46,126 bases of DNA from Allobosea sp. ASV33 (GCF_016428755.1 NZ_JAELTI010000037.1:1-46126), one strand, 5' to 3'. Positions 18,864-28,618 are shown, counted from the first letter of the stretch. The notes: generated from the letters alone by a model not told the origin. Translations and numbers: made by a program.

Positions 18864-20735
18864 ATGATGAAAGAAGACAACCGCAATCTGCTTCTCGCGA
18901 TCGTCCTGTCGGTGATCATCCTGCTCGGCTGGCAGTTCTTCTACGCCAAGCCGCAGATGGACAAGCAGCAGGAGATCGCCCGGCAGAACCAGCAGGCCCA
19001 GGGCCAGCAGACAGCCGCGACATCCGGCTCCACCCCGGCCCCCGCCACGCCCGGCCAGCCCGCAGGCTCGGCCGCGCCCGGCGCAGCCGCGACGCAGGCG
19101 ATCGGCACCCGCGAGCAGGCGCTGGCGGCTAGCCCCCGCGTCAAGATCGACACGCCGAAGATCGCCGGCTCGATCTCGCTGACCGGAGCGCGCATCGACG
19201 ACGTCTCACTCAAGGCCTATCGCGAAACCGTCGACCCGAAGAGCCCGATCATCGTGCTGCTCTCGCCGGTCGGCGGCCCGGATGCCTATTATTCCGATTT
19301 CGGCTGGGTCGCGGCCCCAGGCACGAGCGTGCCGCTGCCGAACGCGACGACGGTCTGGACTGCCGACAACCAGGTGCTGACCCCGGCCAAGCCGGTGACG
19401 CTGAGCTGGGACAACGGCCAGGGCCTGACCTTCAAGCGCATCGTCAGCGTCGACGACAACGCCATGTTCACGATCCGCGACGAGGTCGAGAACAAGGGCG
19501 GCGCCGCCGTGACCCTGTTCCCCTATGGCCAGATCGTGCGCCAGGGCAAGCCGCATACGCTCGGCTATTACGTGCTGCACGAGGGCCTCGTCGGCAATCT
19601 CGGCGAGCAGGGCCTGCAGGAATATACCTACGACAAGCTCGACAAGGAGCCGCTGCTCTCGCCGGGCACCACCGGCAAGACCTGGAAGGATGCCGTCGGC
19701 GGCTTCGTGGGGATCACCGACAAGTACTGGGCCGCCGCGGTCATCCCCGACCAGCAGCGCAAGTACGAGGGCCGCTATTCCTCGGTCCAGACCGGCACCG
19801 GCCGCACCTACCAGGCCGATTTCCTCGGCGAAGGCGTCGCGATCGCCCCGGGCGCCACGGCCTCCTCGAACGCCCGCATGTTCGCCGGCGCCAAGGAAGT
19901 CGCGGCCATCGACGGCTACGAGAAGAATCTCGGCATCAAGCGTTTCGAGCTGCTGATCGACTGGGGCTGGTTCTATTTCATCACCAAGCCGCTCTTCTTC
20001 GTGCTCGACTGGATCTACAAGCATATCGGCAATTTCGGCGTCGCGATCCTGATCGTCACGGTGCTGCTCAAGGGCCTGTTCTTCCCGCTCGCCAACAAGT
20101 CCTACGCCTCGATGGCAAAGATGAAGGCGATGCAGCCGGAAATGACGGCGATCCGCGAGCGTTATGCCGACGACAAGATGAAGCAGCAGCAGGCTCTGAT
20201 GGAGCTGTACAAGACGCAGAAGATCAATCCGGTCGCCGGTTGCTGGCCGGTGCTGCTGCAGATCCCGGTGTTCTTCGCGCTCTACAAGATCCTGTTCATC
20301 ACCATCGAAATGCGGCACGCACCGTTCTTCGGCTGGATCCACGATCTCGCGGCGCCGGACCCGACCAACCTGTTCAACCTGTTCGGGCTGATCCCGTTCA
20401 CGCCGCCGGCCTTCCTGCATCTCGGCGCCTGGCCGCTGATCATGGGCGTGACGATGTTCATCCAGATGAAGATGAACCCGGAGCCGCCGGACCCGGTGCA
20501 GAAGATGATGTTCACCTGGATGCCGGTGTTCTTCACCTTCCTGCTCGGCTCGTTCCCGGCCGGCCTGGTGATCTACTGGAGCTGGAACAACCTGCTCTCG
20601 GTGACCCAGCAGGGCTTCATCATGAGGAAGAACGGGGTCAAGATCGAGCTGTTCGACAACCTCAAGGGCATGTTCGGCAAGAAGCCGGCAGCCGCAGGCG
20701 GCGCGCCCAACCCCGCCAACACCAACAAGAAGTGA
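18864..20735 (+). CDS. yidC: Membrane protein insertase YidC
   Basis: YidC inserts and folds inner-membrane proteins, alone or with SecYEG. The protein has about 623 residues. It has an N-terminal membrane anchor ([18 protein letters not shown]), a low-complexity Gln/Ala/Pro stretch (residues about 40-80) and a large periplasmic beta domain (about 90-360). The five-segment 60KD_IMP core follows, with [42 protein letters not shown] and a C-terminal [20 protein letters not shown]. Two adjacent ATG codons open the gene. It is followed immediately by a strong terminator. Confidence 0.97.
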   Translation: MMKEDNRNLLLAIVLSVIILLGWQFFYAKPQMDKQQEIARQNQQAQGQQTAATSGSTPAPATPGQPAGSAAPGAAATQAIGTREQALAASPRVKIDTPKIAGSISLTGARIDDVSLKAYRETVDPKSPIIVLLSPVGGPDAYYSDFGWVAAPGTSVPLPNATTVWTADNQVLTPAKPVTLSWDNGQGLTFKRIVSVDDNAMFTIRDEVENKGGAAVTLFPYGQIVRQGKPHTLGYYVLHEGLVGNLGEQGLQEYTYDKLDKEPLLSPGTTGKTWKDAVGGFVGITDKYWAAAVIPDQQRKYEGRYSSVQTGTGRTYQADFLGEGVAIAPGATASSNARMFAGAKEVAAIDGYEKNLGIKRFELLIDWGWFYFITKPLFFVLDWIYKHIGNFGVAILIVTVLLKGLFFPLANKSYASMAKMKAMQPEMTAIRERYADDKMKQQQALMELYKTQKINPVAGCWPVLLQIPVFFALYKILFITIEMRHAPFFGWIHDLAAPDPTNLFNLFGLIPFTPPAFLHLGAWPLIMGVTMFIQMKMNPEPPDPVQKMMFTWMPVFFTFLLGSFPAGLVIYWSWNNLLSVTQQGFIMRKNGVKIELFDNLKGMFGKKPAAAGGAPNPANTNKK

Positions 20736-20740
20736 GAGAT

Positions 20741-20771
20741 CGAAGGGCGGGGTTTCCCGCCCTTCGCTTTT
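20741..20771 (+). terminator. Rho-independent terminator after yidC
   Basis: An 11-base perfect stem (CGAAGGGCGGG at 20741-20751, CCCGCCCTTCG at 20756-20766) with a four-base loop is followed by CTTTTG. It lies six bases after the yidC stop. Confidence 0.85.
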
Positions 20772-20787
20772 GAAGGCCTTCGACCCG

Positions 20788-21420
20788 ATGCCATTGCCCG
20801 ATCCGAGCACGCGCCATCCGATTCCCGGCTGGAAGGGCACGGCCTTCCTGAAGGCGGTGGTCGACCATCCGCTGATCGACATCGGCGACTACAGCTATTA
20901 CGACGACTCGCGCGGGCCGGAGCACTTCGTCGCGCGCTGCGTGCGCTATCATTTCGACTTCATCGGCGACCGGCTGATCATCGGGAAATTCGTCGCGATC
21001 GCGCAGGCGGCGCAGTTCATCATGAACGGTGCCAACCACCCGATCGGCGGCTTCTCGACCTTCCCCTTCCAGATGTTCGGCCTCGGCGACCCCGAGAGCC
21101 TGAAGCGACCCGGCCCGAACAATCGCGGCGACATGGTGATCGGCAACGATGTCTGGATCGGGCGCGAGGCGGTGATCATGCCGGGCGTGACGATCGGCGA
21201 CGGCGCAATCATCGGCACACGGGCGCAGGTGACCAGGGACGTGCCTGCCTATGCGGTCGTCGCCGGCAATCCCGGCCGCGTCGTCAAGATGCGCTTTCCG
21301 CCGGAGATCGTCGCGGAGCTGCTGGCGATCCGCTGGTGGGATTGGCCGGCCGACAGGATCGCGCGTCATGTCGACGCGATCCAGGGCGCCGATATCGACG
21401 CGCTGCGCGCAGCCGTGTAG
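20788..21420 (+). CDS. CatB/Vat-related O-acetyltransferase (xenobiotic acetyltransferase family)
   Basis: This 210-residue left-handed parallel beta-helix protein has the XAT-family layout: a catalytic-type histidine in NGANHPIGGF, then hexapeptide repeats (MVIGNDVWIGREAVIMPGVT, IGDGAIIGTRAQVTRDVP). The closing segment is AYAVVAGNPGRVVKMRF. Family members acetylate chloramphenicol, streptogramin A or unknown alcohols; chromosomal copies like this usually have no proven resistance role. The ATG at 20788 is preferred over a TTG at 20770 that lies inside the terminator. It interrupts the usual yidC-engB adjacency and runs 10 bases into engB. Confidence 0.88.
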   Translation: MPLPDPSTRHPIPGWKGTAFLKAVVDHPLIDIGDYSYYDDSRGPEHFVARCVRYHFDFIGDRLIIGKFVAIAQAAQFIMNGANHPIGGFSTFPFQMFGLGDPESLKRPGPNNRGDMVIGNDVWIGREAVIMPGVTIGDGAIIGTRAQVTRDVPAYAVVAGNPGRVVKMRFPPEIVAELLAIRWWDWPADRIARHVDAIQGADIDALRAAV

Positions 21421-21430
21421 GCAGGGTTCC

Positions 21431-22165
21431 ATGACCACATCGACGACAAAGCCTTATGACGCCGAGGAGATCGAGGCCGCCCGCAAGCTCTTTGAGGGGC
21501 CGTGGGATTTCGTCTGGGCCTCGACCAAGATCGACGACCTGCCGCCGATGGTCGGCCAGGAGATCGCCTTCGCCGGCCGCTCCAATGTCGGCAAGTCCAG
21601 CCTGATCAACGCGCTGACGCGGCGCAACGCGCTGGCGCGGACCTCGCATACGCCCGGCCGGACGCAGCAGCTCAACTTCTTCCGCCAGACCGAGCACGAG
21701 GAGCCCGCCGGGGCGGGATCACAAGGCAGCAAGCGCTCGCGCGAAAAGCCGGTTCCGGTTTATTCGCCCCATGCGCCGACGATCGTCGACATGCCCGGCT
21801 ACGGCTACGCCGCCGTCGGCAAGGAGAAGGTCGCGGCCTGGACCCGGCTGATCCACGATTACCTGCGCGGCCGCGCCAACCTGATGCGCGTCTATGTGCT
21901 GATCGATGCCCGCCATGGCATCAAGGATGTCGACGGCGCCGTACTGGAGACGCTCGACAAGGCCGCCGTCTCCTACCAGGTCGTGCTGACCAAGGGCGAC
22001 GCGCTGAAGCCGGCCGACCAGACATTCATGACCGAGGCGACCTTCGACGAGATCAAGCGCCGCCCGGCGGCTTTCCCCGAGGTGCTGCTGACCTCCAGCG
22101 AGACAGGCGCCGGCTTGCCGGAATTCCGCGCCGCGATCGGCCGGGTTCTGGCGGAGCATAGCTGA
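21431..22165 (+). CDS. engB: Ribosome-biogenesis GTP-binding protein YihA/YsxC
   Basis: This essential GTPase acts in 50S subunit assembly. In 244 residues it shows G1 GRSNVGKSSLIN (49-60), the G2 threonine in HTPGRTQQLNFF, G3 DMPGYGYA (120-127), G4 TKGD and G5 SSETGAG. An unusual charged and Ser/Pro-rich insertion of about 25 residues (roughly 86-115) separates G2 from G3, where E. coli has a short turn. The start is an ATG 10 bases after the acetyltransferase stop. It lies within the conserved yidC-engB-argB neighbourhood. Confidence 0.95.
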   Translation: MTTSTTKPYDAEEIEAARKLFEGPWDFVWASTKIDDLPPMVGQEIAFAGRSNVGKSSLINALTRRNALARTSHTPGRTQQLNFFRQTEHEEPAGAGSQGSKRSREKPVPVYSPHAPTIVDMPGYGYAAVGKEKVAAWTRLIHDYLRGRANLMRVYVLIDARHGIKDVDGAVLETLDKAAVSYQVVLTKGDALKPADQTFMTEATFDEIKRRPAAFPEVLLTSSETGAGLPEFRAAIGRVLAEHS

Positions 22166-22171
22166 ACCGGC

Positions 22172-22540
22172 ATGACCGCGACACGCATTCACTTGGTTCT
22201 CGCGGCGCTGATGGGCCTTGCCGGCGTTGGCCTGCTGGCGGCGGCCGCGCATATCACCGGCACGGCCAATGTCCAGACTGCCGGCCAGATGCTGCTGTTC
22301 CATGCCTCGGTGATCATCGGCGCCACGGCGGCGCGCAAGGGCGGGTATCTCCAGGATGTCATCGCCCGCATCGCGCTCTCGGCGATCATCCTCGGCGCGG
22401 CCCTGTTCGCGGCCGATCTCGCCCGGCGCGGCTTCGCCAACGAGGCGCTGTTTCCGCGCGCGGCGCCGATCGGCGGCTGGTTCATGCTCGGCGGCTGGCT
22501 GGGGCTTGCCGTCGCTGCCGTGACCGCGAAGCGCAGCTGA
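22172..22540 (+). CDS. DUF423-family small membrane protein
   Basis: This 122-residue hydrophobic protein has four predicted membrane segments. It matches the DUF423 pattern, with an [18 protein letters not shown] start, a conserved QMLLFHA-type segment and a C-terminal [15 protein letters not shown]. The family has no known function. It lies six bases after engB and is probably in the same transcript. Confidence 0.85.
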   Translation: MTATRIHLVLAALMGLAGVGLLAAAAHITGTANVQTAGQMLLFHASVIIGATAARKGGYLQDVIARIALSAIILGAALFAADLARRGFANEALFPRAAPIGGWFMLGGWLGLAVAAVTAKRS

Positions 22541-22625
22541 GCGGCGTCAGCGTTCTTCCGCCTCGGTCGATCTTGAGCTAGAAGCGCCCCGCATCTGTCC
22601 TTGCGGCCGCGCGGAGCCTGCCCGA

Positions 22626-23522
22626 ATGACCGACCATCCCAACCTGACGCCGTCGCAATCCGCCGAGCTGCTGGTGCAGGCGCTGCCGCATATGCAGCGC
22701 TACGACCAGGAGATCATCGTCATCAAGTATGGCGGCAACGCCATGGGCGACGCGGCGACCGCCGAGGATTTCGCCGAGGATATCGTGCTGCTCGAGCAGT
22801 CCGGCCTGAAACCGGTCGTTTGCCATGGCGGCGGCCCGCAGATCGCGGCGATGCTGAAGAAGCTCGGCATCCAGTCCGAGTTCAAGCAGGGCCTGCGCGT
22901 CACCGACGAGGCGACCGTCGAGGTCGTCGAGATGGTCTTGGCCGGCTCGGTCAACAAGGAGATCGTCGGCTACATCAGCCGCGAGGGCGGCCGCGCCATT
23001 GGGCTCTGCGGCAAGGACGGCAACATGGTCACCGCCCGCAAGGTGACGCGCACCGTCGTCGATCCCGATTCCAAGATCGAGGAGGTCCTGGACCTCGGCT
23101 TCGTCGGCGAGCCCGAGAAGGTCAACACGACTGTGCTCGACGCGGTGCTCAAGGCCGAGCTGATCCCGGTTCTGGCGCCGGTCTGCGCCGCCGCCGACGG
23201 CCAGACCTACAACGTCAATGCCGACACCTTCGCCGGCGCCATCGCGGGCGCGCTCAACGCCAAGCGCCTGCTGCTGCTCACCGACGTGCCGGGCGTCCTG
23301 AACAAGGACAAGCAGCTCATCCCCGAGCTTACGGTCGAGGAATGCCGCCACCTGATCGCCGACGGCACGATCTCCGGCGGCATGATCCCGAAGATCGAGA
23401 CCTGCATCTACGCGCTGGAGAAGGGCGTCGAGGCGGTCGTCATCCTCGACGGCAAGGTGCCGCATGCGGCGTTGATCGAGCTCTTCACCGATACCGGCGC
23501 CGGCACGATCATCCGGCGTTGA
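22626..23522 (+). CDS. argB: Acetylglutamate kinase
   Basis: This enzyme phosphorylates N-acetylglutamate, the second step of arginine synthesis. The 298-residue protein has the ATP-binding KYGGNAMGD, the substrate-binding [14 protein letters not shown], the central GLCGKDGNM and the nucleotide-site lysine in [12 protein letters not shown]. The N-terminal helix (residues about 1-28) is the kind found in hexameric, arginine-inhibited forms, so feedback inhibition by arginine is likely. It lies 86 bases after the DUF423 gene. Confidence 0.97.
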   Translation: MTDHPNLTPSQSAELLVQALPHMQRYDQEIIVIKYGGNAMGDAATAEDFAEDIVLLEQSGLKPVVCHGGGPQIAAMLKKLGIQSEFKQGLRVTDEATVEVVEMVLAGSVNKEIVGYISREGGRAIGLCGKDGNMVTARKVTRTVVDPDSKIEEVLDLGFVGEPEKVNTTVLDAVLKAELIPVLAPVCAAADGQTYNVNADTFAGAIAGALNAKRLLLLTDVPGVLNKDKQLIPELTVEECRHLIADGTISGGMIPKIETCIYALEKGVEAVVILDGKVPHAALIELFTDTGAGTIIRR

Positions 23523-23539
23523 CGGAACGTCTCCATCCC

Positions 23540-23647
23540 CGTCATTCCGGGCGAAGCGTAGCGAAGACCCGGAATCCATCATAGAGCGCAGCGCGCTTCG
23601 ATGGATTCCGGATCGGCGCCGCGCTCGCGGCTTGTCCGGAATGACGG
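23540..23647. repeat. Palindromic repeat, copy 7
   Basis: This full-length copy between argB and the HAD gene has outer arms CGTCATTCCGG and CCGGAATGACGG. Inner arms CCCGGAATCCATC and GATGGATTCCGG surround a loop. The 210-base gap otherwise shows no gene. Confidence 0.85.
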
Positions 23648-23732
23648 CGGGGAGGGTTTCGGGCACGACAACCATTAAGCCCCCGCCAAGGACTTGCGGC
23701 GCAGACTCCGGCTCGCCACATCTCGGAGTCCG

Positions 23733-24473
23733 ATGAACATACTCGCAGACACCCCAGCCGCGACCCCGCCCCTGACGGCGGAAGACTTCGCGCATGTCGA
23801 TCACTGGATCTTCGATCTCGACAACACGCTGTACTCGCATGAGAGCCGCGTCTGGCCGCAGGTCAACGAGCGCATCACGCTGTTCCTGCAGGAATTGTTC
23901 GGGCTGGACGGCCTGTCCTCGCATGCGCTGCGGCAATATTACTATCATCGCTACGGCACGACGCTGAAAGGGCTGATGGAGGAGCACCAGATCGACCCCG
24001 ATCGGTTCCTCGACTTCGCCCATGATATCGACCTGACGCTGCTCGAGCCCAATCCGGAGCTTGGCGCGGCGCTGGCGGCCTTGCCCGGCCGCAAGCTGAT
24101 CCTGACCAACGGCTCGGTCGGCCACGCCAGGAACGTCGCCGGCAAGCTCGGCATCCTCGACCAGTTCGAGGATATCTTCGACATCGTCCATGCCGGCTTC
24201 CTGCCGAAGCCCGAGCGCGCGACCTACGAGAATTTCCTCGCCAAGCACTCGGTCGATCCCGGCCGCGCCGCGATGTTCGAGGATATCGAAAAGAATCTGA
24301 TCGTGCCGAGCGACCTCGGCATGAAAACCGTGTTGATCATCCCGCAGACGCCCGACCCCTTCCGCGAAGCCTGGGAGCAAGCCGCGATCGATGCCGGCCA
24401 TGTCCATCATGTCACGGCCGACCTTACGGGCTTCCTCAGGCCGCTCGGACGGTCCGGCGAACGGCAAGCCTGA
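23733..24473 (+). CDS. HAD-superfamily pyrimidine 5'-nucleotidase-like hydrolase
   Basis: This 246-residue HAD phosphatase has the nucleophile motif WIFDLDNTLYS (Asp pair near residues 28-30), motif II ILTNGS, the motif III lysine in FLPKPERATY and a motif IV acidic stretch FEDIEKNL. The all-helical cap (HALRQYYYHRYGTTLKGLM) matches the SDT1/YjjG-like pyrimidine 5'-nucleotidase group. The ATG at 23733 has a GGAG upstream. A short GGAGG/CCTCC hairpin follows the stop near 24478-24491. Confidence 0.85.
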   Translation: MNILADTPAATPPLTAEDFAHVDHWIFDLDNTLYSHESRVWPQVNERITLFLQELFGLDGLSSHALRQYYYHRYGTTLKGLMEEHQIDPDRFLDFAHDIDLTLLEPNPELGAALAALPGRKLILTNGSVGHARNVAGKLGILDQFEDIFDIVHAGFLPKPERATYENFLAKHSVDPGRAAMFEDIEKNLIVPSDLGMKTVLIIPQTPDPFREAWEQAAIDAGHVHHVTADLTGFLRPLGRSGERQA

Positions 24474-24516
24474 ACAGGAGGCGTTTCCTCCCGCCAGGGT
24501 TCCCTAAAAAAGGAAA

Positions 24517-24579
24517 TTCCGTTCTTCTTTACGAACTCCTTGGGAGCTGATACTGCTCCTGTCCGTTATAAAGAACGGA
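24517..24579 (+). promoter_or_regulatory. Possible structured leader of metZ with mutually exclusive hairpins
   Basis: TCCGTTCTT (24518-24526) can pair with AAGAACGGA (24571-24579). The same AACGGA (24574-24579) can instead pair locally with TCCGTT (24562-24567), and a third hairpin forms from GGAGC and GCTCC (24543-24547, 24555-24559). The pairing lies 11 bases before the metZ ATG. The pattern suggests attenuation, but it does not match any riboswitch I recognise. Confidence 0.35.
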
Positions 24580-24590
24580 TCGAGAGTTCC

Positions 24591-25787
24591 ATGCCGTCAC
24601 CGGACAAAGCCGCAGCCAAGCTGCATCCCGAGACCCGCCTCGTCCATGACGGCATCCAGCGCTCGCAGTTCGGCGAGACGTCCGAGGCCCTGTATCTGAC
24701 GCAGGGCCATGTCTACGACAATGCCGCGCAGGCCGAGGGCCGCTTCCTGAACACCGATCCCGGCTTCCAGTACGGCCGGCTCGGCAATCCGACCACGGCG
24801 ATGCTGGAGGCCCGCATGGCCTCCTTCGAAGGCGCCGAGACCTGCCGCGCCACCGCGACCGGCATGGCGGCCGTCACCGCGGCGATGATGGCGCCGGTGC
24901 GGGCGGGCGATCATGTCGTCGCCGCGAGCGCGCTGTTCGGCTCCTGTCGCTACATCATCGAGGACCATCTGCCGCGCTACGGCGTCGAGACGACGCTGGT
25001 CGAAGGCACCGATCTCGACGCCTGGCGCAAGGCGGTTCGCCCCAACACCAAGCTGTTCTTCCTGGAATCGCCGTCGAACCCGACGCTGGAAGTGCTGGAT
25101 ATTGCCGCCATCGCCGCGATCGCGAAGGAAGCAGGCGCCAAGCTCGTCGTCGACAATGTCTTCGCCACGCCACTCTACCAGCGTCCCCTCGAACTCGGCG
25201 CCGATATCGTCGTCTATTCCGCGACCAAGCATATCGACGGCCAGGGCCGCTGCCTCGGCGGCCTGATCCTCGGCTCGAAGGAATTGATCGAGGCCGATAT
25301 CCAGAACTACCTGCGCCAGACCGGCCCGATCCTCTCGCCCTTCAATGCCTGGGTGATGCTGAAGGCGCTGGAGACGCTGCCCTTGCGCGTCGCCAAGCAG
25401 GCGCAGAACGCCACAGCTGTAGCCGACTGGCTGGCGGCGCAGAGCAAGCCGACCAAGGTGATCTTCCCCGGCCACAAGAACCACCCGCAGGCCGAGATCA
25501 TCAAGCGCCAGATGAGCGGCCCCTCGACGATGATCGCCTTCGAGGTGCCAGGCGGCAAGGACGGCGCCTATCGCCTGCTCGACGCCTGCAAGCTGATCCG
25601 CATCTCGAACAATCTCGGCGACGCCAAGAGCCTGATCGTCCACCCGGCGACGACGACGCATCAGCGCTTCACGCCGGAAGTGCGCGCCGCGATGGGCGTC
25701 AGCGACGGGTTGGTCCGCCTCTCGATCGGCCTTGAGCACCCTGACGACCTGATCGCCGATCTGGAGCAGGCGCTGGCGAAGGTTTGA
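24591..25787 (+). CDS. metZ: O-succinylhomoserine sulfhydrylase
   Basis: This PLP enzyme makes homocysteine directly from O-succinylhomoserine and sulfide on the way to methionine. The 398-residue Cys/Met-metabolism protein has QYGRLGNPTTAMLE, the PLP lysine in VVYSATKHIDGQGRCLGG, and a C-terminal VRLSIGLEHPDDLIADLEQAL. O-acetylhomoserine sulfhydrylase or cystathionine synthase activity cannot be excluded by sequence alone, but the length and start (LHPETRLVHDGIQRS) fit MetZ. The ATG at 24591 follows GAGAG; an upstream frame extension runs through the leader structure. Confidence 0.9.
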   Translation: MPSPDKAAAKLHPETRLVHDGIQRSQFGETSEALYLTQGHVYDNAAQAEGRFLNTDPGFQYGRLGNPTTAMLEARMASFEGAETCRATATGMAAVTAAMMAPVRAGDHVVAASALFGSCRYIIEDHLPRYGVETTLVEGTDLDAWRKAVRPNTKLFFLESPSNPTLEVLDIAAIAAIAKEAGAKLVVDNVFATPLYQRPLELGADIVVYSATKHIDGQGRCLGGLILGSKELIEADIQNYLRQTGPILSPFNAWVMLKALETLPLRVAKQAQNATAVADWLAAQSKPTKVIFPGHKNHPQAEIIKRQMSGPSTMIAFEVPGGKDGAYRLLDACKLIRISNNLGDAKSLIVHPATTTHQRFTPEVRAAMGVSDGLVRLSIGLEHPDDLIADLEQALAKV

Positions 25788-25811
25788 GGCTTTTCGCGCA
25801 AGAACCTGCGT

Positions 25812-25924
25812 CGTCATCCCGGGCGAAGCGAAGCTAGACCCGGGATCCATGCCGGAGCGCTTCCGGTAAAGGTTCAGGCATGGATCCCGGATCGGCGCCG
25901 CTTCGCGGCTTGTCCGGGATGACG
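25812..25924. repeat. Palindromic repeat, copy 8
   Basis: This full-length copy between metZ and hisB has outer arms CGTCATCCCGGG and TCCGGGATGACG, and inner arms CCCGGGATCCATGCC and GGCATGGATCCCGG. It is very similar to copy 9 at 28489. Confidence 0.85.
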
Positions 25925-26015
25925 CCGAGGGTTTGGGCAAGGTCGCGCCTGTGGCCATCGTCGCCCGCCCCTGCTAAAGCGTGGCCGTTTCCCGCTAAAG
26001 GCTTGAGAGGCCAGC

Positions 26016-26603
26016 ATGCGTTCGGGCGAAGTGAAGCGCCGCACCAACGAGACCGATATCGCGGTCTCGCTCCTGATAGACGGCACCGGCAAGGCCGAGA
26101 TCGCCACCGGCGTCGGCTTCTTCGACCATATGCTCGACCTCTTCGCCCGCCATTCGCTGATCGATCTCACGGTCAAGGTGAAGGGCGACACGCATATCGA
26201 CGACCACCATTCGGTCGAGGATGCCGGCATCGCCATGGGCGAGGCCCTGAAGCAGGCGCTCGGCACCAAGAAGGGCATCCGGCGCTATGCCGATGTCCAT
26301 CTGCCGATGGACGAGACGCTGACGCGCGTCGCCGTCGACGTTTCCGGCCGGCCGTTCCTGGTCTTCCGCACCGAATTCAAGGCGCAGAAGATCGGCACCT
26401 TCGATACCGAGCTCGTGCGCGAGTTCTTCCAGGCCTTCGCGATCAATGCCGGCATCACGCTGCATGTCGAGACGCTCTATGGCGACAACGCCCACCATAT
26501 CGCCGAGAGCTGCTTCAAGGGGCTGGCGCGGGCGCTGCGCCAGGCGCTCGACGTCGATCCGCGCGAGGGCGATCGCGTGCCCTCGACCAAGGGCGCGCTG
26601 TAG
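26016..26603 (+). CDS. hisB: Imidazoleglycerol-phosphate dehydratase
   Basis: This manganese enzyme carries out the sixth step of histidine synthesis. The 195-residue monofunctional form begins [14 protein letters not shown]. It shows both metal-binding histidine repeats: [14 protein letters not shown] with [10 protein letters not shown], and the later [16 protein letters not shown]. There is no fused histidinol-phosphatase domain, as usual outside enterobacteria. It opens the plus-strand histidine run hisB-DUF2628-hisH-hisA. Confidence 0.97.
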   Translation: MRSGEVKRRTNETDIAVSLLIDGTGKAEIATGVGFFDHMLDLFARHSLIDLTVKVKGDTHIDDHHSVEDAGIAMGEALKQALGTKKGIRRYADVHLPMDETLTRVAVDVSGRPFLVFRTEFKAQKIGTFDTELVREFFQAFAINAGITLHVETLYGDNAHHIAESCFKGLARALRQALDVDPREGDRVPSTKGAL

Positions 26604-26612
26604 GAGGTCCCG

Positions 26613-27098
26613 ATGCCGTTCTACACCGTCATGACGCCGCCGCCGGAAGGCGACCGGCGCGAGGAGATCGAGCAGGCGCGGCTGATCCCCGAGCACTTCG
26701 CCTGGGGCGCCTTCCTGCTCACGGGCCTCTGGCTGCTCGGCAAGCGGCTCTGGTTGGCGACGCTGATCCTCGTGCTGGTCTGGGCGGTCGTCTTCTATCT
26801 GAACAGCCGGTTCGGGCTGCATCCGACCGCGCTCGGGCTGATCTACTGGTCGATCGCCGTGTTCCTAGGCGTCGAGGGCAATAATCTCGTCGTCCGCAAG
26901 CTGACGCGCCAGGGCTGGCGGCCCGCCGATGTCGTCGAGGCCCGCACGCTGGCCGAGGCCGAGCGCCGCTATTTCGAGCGGGCGCTGGCCGGCGAAGCGG
27001 CGCTGCCGCGCGTCGAGCCGGCACCCACCCCGGCCGCGCCCCGTCCGAGCGGGCCGCTGCCGATCATCGGCCTGTTTCCGGAGGCGCGCGGACGATGA
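26613..27098 (+). CDS. DUF2628-family membrane protein
   Basis: This 161-residue protein begins [14 protein letters not shown] and has a hydrophobic core of two to three segments ([20 protein letters not shown] onward). Its C-terminal tail is Pro/Ala-rich. The pattern is that of DUF2628, a family of unknown function often found inside alphaproteobacterial his operons. It lies nine bases after hisB and overlaps hisH as ATGA, so it is co-expressed with the histidine genes although no catalytic role is apparent. Confidence 0.85.
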   Translation: MPFYTVMTPPPEGDRREEIEQARLIPEHFAWGAFLLTGLWLLGKRLWLATLILVLVWAVVFYLNSRFGLHPTALGLIYWSIAVFLGVEGNNLVVRKLTRQGWRPADVVEARTLAEAERRYFERALAGEAALPRVEPAPTPAAPRPSGPLPIIGLFPEARGR

Positions 27099-27751
27099 GC
27101 CAGAGCGTCGCGATCATCGATTACGGCTCGGGCAACCTGCACTCGGCCGCAAAGGCCTTCGAGCGGGCGGCGGCGGAAGCCGGCCTTCCTTCGACCATCC
27201 ATGTCACCAGCGACACCGATATCGTGCGCGCGGCCGACCGCATCGTGCTGCCGGGCGTCGGCGCCTTCGCCGATTGCCGGCGCGGGCTCGATGCCGTGCC
27301 CGGCATGGTCGAGACGCTGGAAGAGGTCGTCAGGCAGAAGGGCCGGCCTTTCCTCGGCATCTGCGTCGGTATGCAGTTGCTGGCCTCGCGCGGGCTGGAA
27401 TACACGGTGACGCAGGGGCTCGGCTGGATTCCCGGCGACGTCACGCTGATCAAGCCGACGGACGACGCCCTCAAGATCCCGCATATGGGCTGGAACACCC
27501 TGCACAAGCAGGACGAGCATCCCTTGCTCGACGGAATCGAGACCGGCCCGCAAGGGCTGCATGCCTATTTCGTGCACTCTTATGCGCTGGCGGCGTCCCG
27601 CGCGCAGGACGTGCTGGCCCTGACCGACCATGGCGGGCCGGTCACCGCGATGGTGGCGCATGGCAACGTTGCCGGCACGCAGTTCCACCCCGAGAAGAGC
27701 CAGAAGCTGGGGCTGAAGCTCATCACGAATTTTCTGAACTGGGCACCATGA
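27095..27751 (+). CDS. hisH: Imidazole glycerol phosphate synthase, glutamine amidotransferase subunit
   Basis: HisH releases ammonia from glutamine and passes it to HisF. The 218-residue class-I amidotransferase has the nucleophile cysteine in GICVGMQLL and the catalytic His/Glu in QFHPEKSQ, with [11 protein letters not shown] at the start. It overlaps DUF2628 and hisA by four bases each, so the three are translationally coupled. Confidence 0.97.
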   Translation: MSQSVAIIDYGSGNLHSAAKAFERAAAEAGLPSTIHVTSDTDIVRAADRIVLPGVGAFADCRRGLDAVPGMVETLEEVVRQKGRPFLGICVGMQLLASRGLEYTVTQGLGWIPGDVTLIKPTDDALKIPHMGWNTLHKQDEHPLLDGIETGPQGLHAYFVHSYALAASRAQDVLALTDHGGPVTAMVAHGNVAGTQFHPEKSQKLGLKLITNFLNWAP

Positions 27752-28473
27752 TCCTCTTTCCCGCAATCGACCTGAAAGAAGGCCGCTGCGTCCGGCTGAA
27801 GCAGGGCGACATGGCTCAGGCTACCATCTTCAACGACGATCCGGCGGCGCAGGCGGCGGAGTTCGAGGCCCAGGGCTTCGAGTGGCTGCATGTCGTCGAT
27901 CTCGACGGCGCCTTCGCCGGCAAGCCGATGAATGCGGCGGCGGTCGAGGCGATCCTGAAGCGCGTGGCGTTTCCGGTGCAGCTCGGCGGCGGCATCCGCG
28001 ATATGAAGACGGTCGCCGGCTGGCTGGAGAAAGGTATCCGGCGCGTCATCATCGGCACGGCGGCGGTGCGCGATCCCGGCTTCGTGCGCGAGGCGGCGAA
28101 GGCATTCCCGGGGCAGGTCGCTGTTGGTATCGACGCGCGCGACGGCTTCGTGGCCGTGGAAGGCTGGGCCGAGACCTCCTCGCTCGCGGCAGCCGATCTC
28201 GGCCGGCGCTTCGAGGATGCCGGCGTCGCCGCGATCATCTACACCGATATCGCCCGCGACGGCATGCTGGAGGGCATCAACTGGGAGGGCACGATCGCGC
28301 TGGCGCAGGCTGTGTCGATCCCGGTCATCGCCTCAGGCGGGCTGGCCTCCATGGCCGATATCGAGCGCCTCTGCGCCGACGATGCCGCAATCCTCGAAGG
28401 CGCGATCACCGGCCGGGCGCTCTATGACGGGCGGATCGATCCCGCCACGGCGCTGAAGCGGCTGGCGGCGTAA
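27748..28473 (+). CDS. hisA: 1-(5-phosphoribosyl)-5-[(5-phosphoribosylamino)methylideneamino]imidazole-4-carboxamide isomerase
   Basis: This TIM-barrel isomerase carries out the fourth step of histidine synthesis. The 241-residue protein has the N-terminal catalytic aspartate in [22 protein letters not shown], the phosphate-binding QLGGGIRD, and the second aspartate in [12 protein letters not shown]. The ATG overlaps the hisH stop. The open frame extends far upstream only because of GC bias. Confidence 0.97.
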   Translation: MILFPAIDLKEGRCVRLKQGDMAQATIFNDDPAAQAAEFEAQGFEWLHVVDLDGAFAGKPMNAAAVEAILKRVAFPVQLGGGIRDMKTVAGWLEKGIRRVIIGTAAVRDPGFVREAAKAFPGQVAVGIDARDGFVAVEGWAETSSLAAADLGRRFEDAGVAAIIYTDIARDGMLEGINWEGTIALAQAVSIPVIASGGLASMADIERLCADDAAILEGAITGRALYDGRIDPATALKRLAA

Positions 28474-28488
28474 TTTCATCCCACGCAG

Positions 28489-28603
28489 GTCATCCCGGGC
28501 AAGCGAAGCGCGGACCCGGGATCCATTCCTGAACCTTCGTCGGCAGCGCTCCGGCATGGATCCCGGATCGGCGCCGCCAAGAGCGGCTTGTCCGGGATGA
28601 CGG
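28489..28603. repeat. Palindromic repeat, copy 9
   Basis: This copy lies between hisA and the frameshifted binding-protein gene (convergent genes). Outer arms are TCATCCCGGG and TCCGGGATGA. The inner pair is ACCCGGGATCCAT with ATGGATCCCGG. Its spacer resembles the inverted spacer of copy 8. Confidence 0.85.
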
Positions 28604-28618
28604 CGTAGTGGTTGTCGA

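Noticed and set aside
20788..21420. Acquired antibiotic-resistance gene
   Set aside because: The protein is a CatB/Vat-family relative, but chromosomal members are common in environmental bacteria. No mobile element is nearby and base composition matches the neighbours, so resistance cannot be inferred.
24517..24590. SAM-II-type riboswitch before metZ
   Set aside because: The leader hairpins have loops that are too short and lack the GAUUU-type loop and the downstream AGCUAAA segment of SAM-II. I therefore report only a possible structured leader.
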